Assembly (NCBI RefSeq): GCF_016598535.1
Contig: NZ_CP066779.1
Coordinates: forward strand, 4,834,053-4,898,052
From: Rhodococcus sp. P-2
GTDB taxonomy: Bacteria > Actinomycetota > Actinomycetes > Mycobacteriales > Mycobacteriaceae
Length of the DNA: 64,000 nucleotides
Direction: 5' to 3'
The number at the start of each line of letters is the position of its first letter. Position 1 is the stretch's first letter. The notes beneath the pieces were generated by a model. The model made no database searches, was not told where the DNA came from, and worked only from the letters and a program-made list of their open reading frames with translations. The translations under genes and the position numbers were made by a program. Shown here in pieces: positions 53,221 through 60,815 of the stretch.

Positions 53221-55278
53221 GTGCAGATCACCCGACGCACCGTACTGGCAGGCGCTGCCGCCGCACCTGCGCTCGCCGCTCTGTCGACGAACCAGGCCGT
53301 CGCAGCTTCGTCGGCACGCTCTGATTCACCCGCACGCACCGACAAGTCGTCGGCGTCACTGCAGGTGGGCGCCGGAATTTCCGATGTGACCGGACCGGTC
53401 GCCGAAGTCGGCATGATGGGCTACTCGAGCTTCGACCAACGCGCCGAAGGTCTGCACCAGCGAATGCGCGCACGCGCCTTCATCTTCGAGTCCGGCGGGT
53501 CGCGGGTCGTCTACGTCTGCGTCGACAACTGCATGATCTTCCAGTCCGTGCACGACGAGGTTCTGCGCCGGCTGGCCGGAAAATTCGGCGATATCTACAC
53601 CGAACGCAACGTCATGTTGACAGCCATCCATTCACACGCGGCATGTGGTGGGGCCTCGCACAACTACGCGTACAACCTCGCAGTTCTCGGCTTCGAATTG
53701 CAGGTGTTCGAAGCCGAGGTCAACGGCATGGTCGAGGCGATCAGCGCTGCCCACGAGAACCTGGCGCCCGGCACGGTACGTTTCGGCCGGTCCGATCTCA
53801 CCGACGCGAGCGTCAACCGATCACGAGTGGCGTTCGATCTCAATCCCGAAGAGGACAAGGCCTACTACCCCGGCGGCAACGATCACCACATGCGGGTCAT
53901 GCGAATCAGCCGGGGCAGCAAGGACATCGGGGCGATCAACTGGTTCGCCACCCACTGCGCCTCGCTCACGAACGAGAACCATCTCATCTCCGGGGACAAC
54001 AAAGGTGCCGCGGCGTACTTCTGGGAGCACGACGACCAGGGCGTGCGCTACCTCGACGGCGACACCAGCTTCATCGCCGCATTTCCGCAGACCAACAGCG
54101 GCGACATGTCACCCAACCTCTTCCTCGAACCCGGACGTGGACCGACCGACGACGAATTCGAGAACGCACGCATCATCGGACTGCGCCAGGTCGCGGCGGC
54201 TCAAACTGCCTTCCACGCGGCGTCCGAAACCGTCACCGGTGGCGTCGACAGTCGGATCATGTACCTGGACATGGCAAATCAGGTGGTGAGTGGGAGATTC
54301 ACTCCGGATGGGCGCGAGCATCGCACCGCGCCGGCTGCGATCGGCGCGGCGATGAGCGCCGGAAGCGTCGAGGACGGACCGGCAATTCCGATCTTCCCCG
54401 AGGGCACCAGGAACCCCATGATCGACGCACTGGGCGGCATGGATGCCCCTGTGCCTCAATGGCTTCAGGATGCACAGGCCCCCAAGCTCGTAGTCGTTCC
54501 GGTCGGCCTGTTGCCACCGGGCGGATGGGTACCGAACGTACTGAAGATCCAGATCCTGCGGATCGGCCAGTTCTACATCGTCGGTGGCCCTGCGGAATTC
54601 ACCATCGTCTCCGGATTACGGGTGCGTCGAACCGTCGCCGACGAGCTTGGGGTTCCCCTCGAGAACGTCATCTTCCAGGGATACGCGAACTCGTACTCGA
54701 GCTACTGCACCACGCCACAGGAATACGATTCGCAGCAGTACGAGGGCGGTTCGACGATGTTCGGCCGTTACACACTGCCTGCCTATCAGCAGGGGTACGC
54801 CGCTCTCGCAGCCGCGATGCGCGATGGCACCGAACCTCCTCGCGGCCCCGCGCCGGCCGACCTGTCCGGGTTCCAGCCCAGCTTCGGACCTGGCGTCGAC
54901 TTCGACGAACCTTTGCCGGGAACACAATTCGGCGATGCGACCGTCCAGCCAGGCGACAGCTCACCGGGCGGGCAAGTTGCCGTCGAGTTCGTCACCGGCC
55001 ACCCCAAGAACGACACTCACCGAAACGGGACCTTCTACGAGATCCAGCGAAATACCGGCGGATCCTGGACGCGCGTCGCCGACGACAACGACTGGTCCAC
55101 CAAACTGCACTGGCGCCGGGTCGGGAGCAACGGTTCCGTCGTTCGCATCACGTGGGATGTTCCGGCCGATACTCCGGCGGGTACGTATCGAGTCCAACAC
55201 TTCGGTGCGTCGAAGGCCCGGGGTACCGGCGCGATCACGCCCTTCTCCGGGGTGACCGCCGAATTCCGACTCACCTGA
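53221..55278 (+). CDS. Secreted neutral ceramidase
   Basis: 685 aa. The N-terminus TRRTVLAGAAAAPALAAL is a Tat-type signal. Neutral-ceramidase signatures are all visible: HSHAACGG (metal His), FATHCASLTNENHLISGDNK (metal His), catalytic Ser297 in NSGDMSPN, GGPAEFTIVSG (metal Glu) and YCTTPQEYDSQQYEGGSTMF (metal Tyr). The C-terminal about 150 residues form the usual Ig-like domain. It hydrolyses the amide of ceramide to sphingosine and fatty acid outside the cell. GTG 53221 follows GAAAGGA. It lies 95 nt after the ADC-like gene with no visible operator of its own. Confidence 0.92.
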   Translation: MQITRRTVLAGAAAAPALAALSTNQAVAASSARSDSPARTDKSSASLQVGAGISDVTGPVAEVGMMGYSSFDQRAEGLHQRMRARAFIFESGGSRVVYVCVDNCMIFQSVHDEVLRRLAGKFGDIYTERNVMLTAIHSHAACGGASHNYAYNLAVLGFELQVFEAEVNGMVEAISAAHENLAPGTVRFGRSDLTDASVNRSRVAFDLNPEEDKAYYPGGNDHHMRVMRISRGSKDIGAINWFATHCASLTNENHLISGDNKGAAAYFWEHDDQGVRYLDGDTSFIAAFPQTNSGDMSPNLFLEPGRGPTDDEFENARIIGLRQVAAAQTAFHAASETVTGGVDSRIMYLDMANQVVSGRFTPDGREHRTAPAAIGAAMSAGSVEDGPAIPIFPEGTRNPMIDALGGMDAPVPQWLQDAQAPKLVVVPVGLLPPGGWVPNVLKIQILRIGQFYIVGGPAEFTIVSGLRVRRTVADELGVPLENVIFQGYANSYSSYCTTPQEYDSQQYEGGSTMFGRYTLPAYQQGYAALAAAMRDGTEPPRGPAPADLSGFQPSFGPGVDFDEPLPGTQFGDATVQPGDSSPGGQVAVEFVTGHPKNDTHRNGTFYEIQRNTGGSWTRVADDNDWSTKLHWRRVGSNGSVVRITWDVPADTPAGTYRVQHFGASKARGTGAITPFSGVTAEFRLT

Positions 55279-55296
55279 CCCGCGCGGTGGCTGGGT

Positions 55297-56493
55297 TCAG
55301 GCTGCGGTCGGATGCAGCGAGGTGCTCGGCGCCGACTGCTCTGACGCTGCCGGGCGGTCGATCTTCGCCGCGACGATCAGAACCAGCAGACCGGCGACGG
55401 TGACTGCCGCTCCCATCCAGATCGGGGAGGTGAAGCCGAGCCCCGCAGCGATGGTGATTCCGCCCAGCCATGCCCCGAGTGCGTTGCCGACGTTGAAGGC
55501 GGCGATGTTGGCACCCGACGCCATGGTCGGTGCGGCCGACGCGTAGTTCATGATCCGCATCTGCAGGCCGGGAACCGTCGCAAAACCGAAGGCGCCCATG
55601 AAGAACAGCGAGATCACAGTCATGACCTTGCTCTCCGCGGTGGCGGCGAACACGATCAGAACGACGGTCAGGATCGCGAGAATCCAGACCAGCGCCTTCG
55701 TGAGCGAACGGTCGGCCGCCTTGGCGCCGAGGAAGTTACCGACGAACAGGCCCGAGCCGAAGAGGATGAGCAGCCACGGAACGCTGGACGTCGCGAAGCC
55801 GGTCACCTCGGTGAGGGTGAAGGCGATGTAGGTGAACGCTCCGAACATTCCGCCGTAGCCGAGGATGGTGATGACGATCGAGAGCCATACCTGCTTGTTG
55901 CGGAACGCCCCCAACTCTCCGCGCAATCCGCCGCCGGTCGTGCTGGCGGGTGTCGTCGGGACGAGTGCTGCAATTCCGATCAGGGCGATGACGCCGATGA
56001 CGGTGATGGCCCAGAACGTCGAGCGCCACCCGAGTTGCTGGCCCAGCAGCGTGCCGAACGGAACGCCGAGGACGTTGGCGATGGTCAGGCCCGCGAACAT
56101 CATCGCGATGGCGCCGGCGCGCTTGTTGGGCGCGACCATGTCGGCGGCAACCACCGAACCGATTCCGAAGAATGCACCGTGGCACAGCGCCGCGACGATG
56201 CGGCCGCCCATCATGACCTCGTACGACGGCGCGAGCGCGGACATCAGATTGCCGATGATGAACAGCACCATGAGCGAGAGAAGGACTTTCTTGCGCTCGA
56301 AGCGGGTGACGGCAGCGGTCAGGAGGATCGCACCGATCGCCACCGACAGTGCGTAGCCCGAGATCAGGTAGCCCGCGACGGACTCGGTGACCTCGAAGTC
56401 GGCTGAGACCTCGGGCAGGAGGCCCATGATGACAAATTCGGTGAGGCCGATTCCGAACCCGCCCATAGCGAGGGCAATGAGACCCAATGGCAT
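55297..56493 (-). CDS. MFS exporter, DHA1 (AraJ/YdhP-like)
   Basis: 398 aa, twelve membrane segments. The N-terminus ALAMGGFGIGLTEFVIMGLL, then PEVSADFEVTESVAGYLIS is the AraJ-type drug:H+ antiporter signature; GGRIVAALCHGAFFGIGSVV is the loop 4 motif. The role is likely efflux of a toxic small molecule. ATG 56493. Divergent from a MarR gene, with repeated operator-like sequence between, so expression is probably induced by the MarR ligand. Confidence 0.9.
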   Translation of the reverse strand: MPLGLIALAMGGFGIGLTEFVIMGLLPEVSADFEVTESVAGYLISGYALSVAIGAILLTAAVTRFERKKVLLSLMVLFIIGNLMSALAPSYEVMMGGRIVAALCHGAFFGIGSVVAADMVAPNKRAGAIAMMFAGLTIANVLGVPFGTLLGQQLGWRSTFWAITVIGVIALIGIAALVPTTPASTTGGGLRGELGAFRNKQVWLSIVITILGYGGMFGAFTYIAFTLTEVTGFATSSVPWLLILFGSGLFVGNFLGAKAADRSLTKALVWILAILTVVLIVFAATAESKVMTVISLFFMGAFGFATVPGLQMRIMNYASAAPTMASGANIAAFNVGNALGAWLGGITIAAGLGFTSPIWMGAAVTVAGLLVLIVAAKIDRPAASEQSAPSTSLHPTAA

Positions 56494-56545
56494 CTCGATG
56501 TTCCTTTCACAGATTTACGCGTAAGCCGTTAGCGGGCGTGTGCAG

Positions 56546-56585
56546 TAGTTGCAGGCGCGCTATAAATAGTTGCACGCGCGCGCTA
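56546..56585. promoter_or_regulatory. Direct repeats between MFS exporter and MarR
   Basis: TAGTTGCAGGCGCGCTA (56546-56562) and TAGTTGCACGCGCGCGCTA (56567-56585) are near-identical direct repeats 21 bp apart, two helical turns, in the 143-nt divergent region. Good candidates for MarR binding. Confidence 0.55.
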
Positions 56586-56636
56586 CATGCGCAAGCTGGT
56601 AACCTGGAGCCGCAGGAAACGGACAAGGAGAATCAC

Positions 56637-57083
56637 ATGGGGATCGCCGACGACGCCGTCGAAATCCGTTCGCAAGGGTGGCGCACGCTCGCAGCACTGC
56701 ACGGCGCCCTCGACACCGAACTGGAACGCGCGCTCCAGCGTGAGCACAAACTGTCCGTCGTCGAATACACCGTGCTCGACGCGCTGAGCCGCCAGGACGG
56801 CTGGCACATGCGCATGGCCCAGCTGGCCCGCGCTGCCGCACTGAGCAGCAGCGCCACGACGCGCTTGGTGAACCGACTCGAAGATCGAGGACTACTGACG
56901 CGCATCCTGTGCGCCGACGACCGTCGAGGCATCTACACCGAGTTGACGCCGGCCGGCCGCGAGCTTCTCGAAAGCGCACGGCCGACGCACGACGCCACCC
57001 TCGAGGCCGCGCTCGACGAGGCATGCAAAACGCCTGAACTCGCGCCACTGGTGCGCGCCCTGCACGAGTTACCCGTCGGCTAG
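56637..57083 (+). CDS. MarR-family regulator
   Basis: 148 aa winged-helix protein. The recognition region is MAQLARAAALSSSATTRLVN, then RLEDRGLLTRILCADDRRGI, with the MarR wing DDRRG. ATG 56637 follows AAGGAG (56624-56629 region). Divergent from the DHA1 exporter, which it likely represses. Its stop overlaps the convergent ThrRS stop by 3 nt (shared CTAG). Confidence 0.9.
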   Translation: MGIADDAVEIRSQGWRTLAALHGALDTELERALQREHKLSVVEYTVLDALSRQDGWHMRMAQLARAAALSSSATTRLVNRLEDRGLLTRILCADDRRGIYTELTPAGRELLESARPTHDATLEAALDEACKTPELAPLVRALHELPVG

Positions 57084-58300
57084 AAGTCTGCCGGAAGCAG
57101 GGCACGCTCCGCGATGCCCGAGACCACCTGAGCGACAAACACACCCGCGTCGACCTCCGCCCGCCCACCACGCGCGGGGACCAGAACGTCGACGGTGCCG
57201 CCGTGCACCTCGTTGTCCCCGATCACCGCGATGTACGGGTCACGGTGAGTGCGCGCCTCGCGGATGCGACGTCCCAACGATCCGTCAGCTGCGATCGCCA
57301 CTCGAACATCGTGAGCCTCGAGATCAGCCCGCAAACGCTCGGCCGCATCCCGATGTCGGTCGCCGACGGGCAGGATCGAGACTTGGTTGGGTGCCAGCCA
57401 CGGCGGCATCCGTCCTTCGAACCTTTCGATCAAGAGCGCAGTCATGCGTTCCATCGACCCGAGCAAGCCCCGATGGATCATGACGGGGCGAGCCTTGGAT
57501 CCGTCCTCAGCGGTGTACTCGAGGTCGAACCGCTCCGGTTGATTGAAGTCGAGTTGGACGGTGGAGAGTGTTTCCTCGCGGCCGTGCGCGTCTCGCACCT
57601 GGACGTCGATCTTGGGACCGTAGAACGCTGCCTCCCCCTTCGCTTCCACGTACTCGATCGAGCGTGCATTCAGCGCCCCGCGAAGGTGATCCTCGGCGTC
57701 CGCCCACTGCTCGTCGGTGCCGAGGTACTGCCCCTCTCCCCCTCTGATCGAGAGTCGGTACCCCCGTTCGGCAATCCCCAGAGTCGAGTAGCAGCGCTCG
57801 ATCGCGTCGAGCGCGACGATCACTTCCGCTTGCACTTGTTGACGACTACAGAAGACATGTGCGTCGTCGAGATTGATCTGTCTGACTCGACTCAATCCGC
57901 TGAGAACTCCGGAGAGTTCGCTACGAAACATCGAGCCGAGTTCACGAACGCGGAAAGGTAGCTCGCGATAACTACGACCGCGAGCGGCGAATACCTGAGC
58001 GTGATGAGGACAGTTAGCCGGACGAAGGAGAAATGCCTCTCCGCCTATTTTCATTTCGGGGAACATGTCGTCCGAGAACTTGGACCAATGACCAGATCTC
58101 TCGTACAACTCTTTCTTCGCCATAACGGGGGTATAGACACCCCGGCACCCGGAGCGCGCTGCTTGTTCGGCGGCGAACTTTTCGAGTTCGCTCCTGATGA
58201 TCGCGCCGTCCGGTAACCAGAGTGGGAGGCCTGCTCCGACAATGGGGGTGGTGGCGAATAACTCCAGCTCGCGCCCGAGTTCACGGTGGTCAACGCTCAT
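57080..58300 (-). CDS. Short threonyl-tRNA synthetase paralogue without TGS and editing domains
   Basis: 406 aa; canonical ThrRS is about 640-690 aa. Only the class II catalytic core and anticodon domain are present. Zinc ligands are conserved as Cys97 (ANCPHH), His148 (DDAHVFC) and His276 (MIHRG). Motif 2 is FRSELSGVLSGLSRVR, motif 3 GLLGSMERMTALLIERFEG. The C-terminal domain has VSILPVGDRHRDAAERLRAD and ARTHRDPYIAVIGDNE. The N-terminal TGS and N2 editing domains are missing without trace, so this is a designed short form, not a pseudogene. It should charge tRNA-Thr but not clear Ser-tRNA-Thr. ATG 58300 has GGAGAG. A threonine attenuator precedes it, implying induction under Thr-tRNA shortage or ThrRS inhibition. 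Confidence 0.92.
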   Translation of the reverse strand: MSVDHRELGRELELFATTPIVGAGLPLWLPDGAIIRSELEKFAAEQAARSGCRGVYTPVMAKKELYERSGHWSKFSDDMFPEMKIGGEAFLLRPANCPHHAQVFAARGRSYRELPFRVRELGSMFRSELSGVLSGLSRVRQINLDDAHVFCSRQQVQAEVIVALDAIERCYSTLGIAERGYRLSIRGGEGQYLGTDEQWADAEDHLRGALNARSIEYVEAKGEAAFYGPKIDVQVRDAHGREETLSTVQLDFNQPERFDLEYTAEDGSKARPVMIHRGLLGSMERMTALLIERFEGRMPPWLAPNQVSILPVGDRHRDAAERLRADLEAHDVRVAIAADGSLGRRIREARTHRDPYIAVIGDNEVHGGTVDVLVPARGGRAEVDAGVFVAQVVSGIAERALLPADF

Positions 58301-58342
58301 GAGAGCTCTCCAAATCGTTCAAGGGGAGACGCACACGGAGCG

Positions 58343-58379
58343 AAGAAACAAGAAAACCCCGGGGCGATAACTCCCGGGG
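58343..58379 (-). terminator. Attenuator terminator before the short thrS
   Basis: On the minus strand CCCCGGG (58379-58373) pairs with CCCGGGG (58363-58357) around a 9-nt loop, then TTTTCTTGTTTCTT follows, a classic intrinsic terminator. Its 5' half CCGGGAG (58377-58371) can instead pair with CTTCCGG (58422-58416), giving an antiterminator with one G.U. It lies 43 nt before the ThrRS ATG. Confidence 0.85.
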
Positions 58380-58403
58380 CTGAAAGGGTTCGGTCAGCAG
58401 TTG

Positions 58404-58460
58404 CTAAACGATGCGCCGGAAGAGAACCGGCGTCGTCGTGCTGTGCGCAATACTGACCAT
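58404..58460 (-). CDS. Thr leader peptide of the short thrS
   Basis: Eighteen codons from ATG 58460 to TAG 58404 encode MVSIAHSTTTPVLFRRIV, with three consecutive ACG Thr codons (58439-58431). The codons form part of a pause hairpin: ACGA-CGCCGG (58436-58427) pairs with CCGGCG-CA-TCGT (58419-58408). A ribosome stalled at Thr codons would free the antiterminator strand. No ribosome site is visible, but a TAnnnT -10 box ends 7 nt before the ATG, suggesting leaderless translation. Confidence 0.82.
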   Translation of the reverse strand: MVSIAHSTTTPVLFRRIV

Positions 58461-58467
58461 GTACGTG

Positions 58468-58473
58468 AGGTTA
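58468..58473 (-). promoter_or_regulatory. Candidate -10 box of the Thr leader
   Basis: Minus-strand TAACCT (TAnnnT) is followed by 7 nt and then the leader ATG at 58460, the spacing expected for a transcript that begins at the start codon. No strong -35 is seen. Confidence 0.45.
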
Positions 58474-58630
58474 CATCAACTTCCGACCCACCTACAGCCC
58501 GAATTGTCGGGCCTCTATGCTGACGCAACTGGGAAGGCGCAGCAGTAGCCAACGAAACACCCACGAAGAGCGAAGTTTCGGCAATCATGTCCGAACGTGA
58601 GGTTCTCGGATATGAGGAGGATGTGCGACG

Positions 58631-59905
58631 GTGCCGGACCACTTGCTCGAACAGTTGATCACCATTCCTTTGTTCACCGGAATCATCGGGTACATCACCA
58701 ATTGGTCGGGCGTCCTGATGCTTTTTGCGCCGATCAACTTCCACGGGATCAAAGTGCCCGGCCTCAAACTGCTCTTCCCGTTCCTTCCCCGGCGCGTCCA
58801 GGTGATCCCCGCGATCACGAGCGACGGCCGATTCGGTTGGCAAGGGATCGTCCCTTCGCGGGCGGAGAAGATGGCGTCGATCGCCGTCGACAAATCCCTC
58901 GCGAAGGTCGGCAGCATTGCCGACTTCTACCGCGTTCTGGACCCGGACAGCATCGCCGAGCACTTGGTGAACATCTCGCGCAGTGAAGTGCGCGGCGTGG
59001 TCACCAGAATCATGACGGCCGAGAATCCTCAGCTCTGGCACAACCTTCCGACGTCGGTGAAGGAAGCCGTCTTCCGCAAAGTGGAGGACGACTTGCCGGC
59101 CAGCGTGCGCATGATCACCGACCGCATCGAAGAGGACATCGACGAGTTCATCGACGCGAAGCTGATGGTGATCCGCTACCTCTCCTCGCATCCCAAACTG
59201 CTCAACGACATCTTCCGCACGATGGGCAACAAAGAGCTCCGGTTCATGCAGAACTTCGGCTTCTACTTCGGTTTCCCGATGGGCTTCGTGCTCGTCGGAA
59301 TCCTCCACCTGGTTCCGCAGTGGTGGGTGCTTCCCATCGGTGGCGTGATCATCGGATACATCGTGAACTACCTCGGCATCACGATGATCTTCGAGCCGAT
59401 CACCCCCAGCCGTTGGGTGCCGTGGCGACAGGGACTTTTCCTCAAACGACGCACCGAAATCATCGCCGGGTACGCAAAAACCCTGGCCGATCACGTCGTG
59501 ACGCTCGAGAACATCGGCACCGAACTCCTCGAAGGTCCCCGCTCGGACCGAACCCGACGGATGCTCGACCAGGTACTGCGCGAATCCGTCGACGACGCCG
59601 CCGGCTGGGCAAAGTCGGTCGTCAAGATGACCGTCGGTTCGCAGAGCTACAAGCGTCTGCCCGGCCTGGCCACCACCGAAGTGCTCGACCTGTACCCAAG
59701 GGTCTTCGAAGACGCAGAGTTCGCCGAGAGCCAGTCGGAGAAGATTCGTGTCTTCGTCACCGAACGCATGAGCATCCTTTCACCGGAAGATTTCAGCGAA
59801 CTACTACGCTCAGCCGTCAAGCAGGACGAGTGGCTGTTGTTCGTACACGGGGCCGTGCTGGGCTCGTTTGCCGGTTTCCTACACCTCGCAATATTCGGAG
59901 TATGA
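58631..59905 (+). CDS. DUF445-family membrane protein
   Basis: 424 aa. Hydrophobic segments near residues 10-35 (IPLFTGIIGYITNWSGVLML), about 218-255 (LVGILHLVPQWWVLPIGGVI, then IGYIVNYLGITMIF) and the very C-terminus (VLGSFAGFLHLAIFGV) frame amphipathic helices. GYITNW and GYIVNYLGI are the repeated DUF445 (YheB-like) signatures. Function unknown. GTG 58631 has AGGAGG (58615-58620). Its stop overlaps the next gene (ATGA), so the two form a pair. Confidence 0.85.
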   Translation: MPDHLLEQLITIPLFTGIIGYITNWSGVLMLFAPINFHGIKVPGLKLLFPFLPRRVQVIPAITSDGRFGWQGIVPSRAEKMASIAVDKSLAKVGSIADFYRVLDPDSIAEHLVNISRSEVRGVVTRIMTAENPQLWHNLPTSVKEAVFRKVEDDLPASVRMITDRIEEDIDEFIDAKLMVIRYLSSHPKLLNDIFRTMGNKELRFMQNFGFYFGFPMGFVLVGILHLVPQWWVLPIGGVIIGYIVNYLGITMIFEPITPSRWVPWRQGLFLKRRTEIIAGYAKTLADHVVTLENIGTELLEGPRSDRTRRMLDQVLRESVDDAAGWAKSVVKMTVGSQSYKRLPGLATTEVLDLYPRVFEDAEFAESQSEKIRVFVTERMSILSPEDFSELLRSAVKQDEWLLFVHGAVLGSFAGFLHLAIFGV

Positions 59906-60744
59906 GTCGGAGTATGAGTATGAGTGAGCACGACCACCGCCTGATCGTCGAAGCGGAATCGTACGACTGGGCTGCGGACATCACGCCGGTCGAATCCGTC
60001 GAAAAGCGTCTGATCCGTAGCCTTGTCGGGCTCACTGCCACGACGACGCTCACGTCGATCAAGCTGACGGGTTGGGCTTTCGGAACGGCGAAGGAGGCGA
60101 CGCGACAGATCGTTCAGGCTGCCGCCGAAGCCGCGGCAGAAGCTGCTGAATCCGCCAACGTGCAATCCGAACGTCGGGCCGAGAACTCCAACGGAGACGG
60201 CTCGCGGACGGAGAACCTGCGGGCTGCAATGGCGCCTCGTACCAACCGCAAACAGAGCGTCGAGGCCACTCTCGCGGCGCTGCGGGCACGCGGCGACAGG
60301 TTGCTGGACCGTTCCGCGGACGTGACCGATCGCGACGATCTGCACCCGGCCTACGACCGGATCCTCGACGAGATCGCGCCGGACGAAGCTCGAATTCTCC
60401 GGCTGTTGGCCACTTCAGGTGCGCAACCGAGCGTGGACGTACGCACGGCGCGTCCGTTCGGCGTCGGCTCGGAGATGATCGACGAGGGTTTGTCGATGAT
60501 CGGAGAACTGGCGGGATGCCGGCATCTGGATCGCATCAGCGCCTACCTGAACAACCTGCATCGGCTCGGTTTGGTGGCGTTCTCACGCGAGCCCGTCGAG
60601 GCCGACCGGTACCAGGTGGTCGAGGTGCAGCCGTCGGTGATCGAGGCCGTCAAGCGCGCGGGACGATCCAACAAGATCGTCCGTCGTAGCATCCTGCTGA
60701 CGCCGTTCGGTGACGACTTCTGTCATACCTGTTTTTCGCTGTAG
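59902..60744 (+). CDS. DUF4393/Abi-alpha-like protein
   Basis: 280 aa. The N-terminus is a Ser/Met repeat (MSRSMSMSEHDH), the middle an Ala-rich helix QIVQAAAEAAAEAAESANV, and the C-terminal half (LHPAYDRILDEIAPDEARIL, then LNNLHRLGLVAFSREPVE and NKIVRRSILLTPFGDDFCHT) resembles DUF4393, also named Abi-alpha. Whether any member here acts in phage defence is not known. ATG 59902 overlaps the DUF445 stop. Its stop codon is inside the large inverted repeat at 60739-60815. Confidence 0.75.
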   Translation: MSRSMSMSEHDHRLIVEAESYDWAADITPVESVEKRLIRSLVGLTATTTLTSIKLTGWAFGTAKEATRQIVQAAAEAAAEAAESANVQSERRAENSNGDGSRTENLRAAMAPRTNRKQSVEATLAALRARGDRLLDRSADVTDRDDLHPAYDRILDEIAPDEARILRLLATSGAQPSVDVRTARPFGVGSEMIDEGLSMIGELAGCRHLDRISAYLNNLHRLGLVAFSREPVEADRYQVVEVQPSVIEAVKRAGRSNKIVRRSILLTPFGDDFCHTCFSL

Positions 60745-60809
60745 GGCCTCCGGCCCCGTGAGTGGTCAAGGAGCCCCTGGACTCCTTAACCACTCACGGG
60801 GGCTTGCCC

Positions 60810-60815
<6 letters not shown>
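60739..60815. terminator. Bidirectional hairpin enclosing both stop codons
   Basis: Inner stem: CCCCGTGAGTGGTCAAGGAG (60754-60773) against 60782-60801, 19 of 20 paired, loop CCCCTGGA. Outer stem: CTGTAGGG (60739-60746) against 60808-60815. The TAG of the DUF4393-like gene (60742-60744) and that of hsaB (60812-60810) are the mirrored CTGTAG sequences in the outer arms. Confidence 0.75.

Noticed and set aside
53643-55403. 586-codon frame inside the ceramidase on the same strand
   Set aside because: Arg-rich, low-complexity translation from the +1 frame; the ceramidase frame holds all catalytic residues.
58404-58500. T-box riboswitch upstream of the short thrS
   Set aside because: GTAGGTGGGTCGG faintly resembles a T-box element, but no specifier-loop layout or TGGnACC bulge was found, and a peptide-leader attenuator explains the region fully.
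57080-58630. Short thrS as a 5'-truncated pseudogene
   Set aside because: Own ribosome site, intact motifs, and a dedicated attenuator directly upstream; no remnant of TGS or editing domains in any frame.
58394-59494. 366-codon frame antisense to DUF445
   Set aside because: His/Asp/Val-rich shadow typical of antisense of Leu/Ile-rich membrane proteins; it would also run through the Thr leader.
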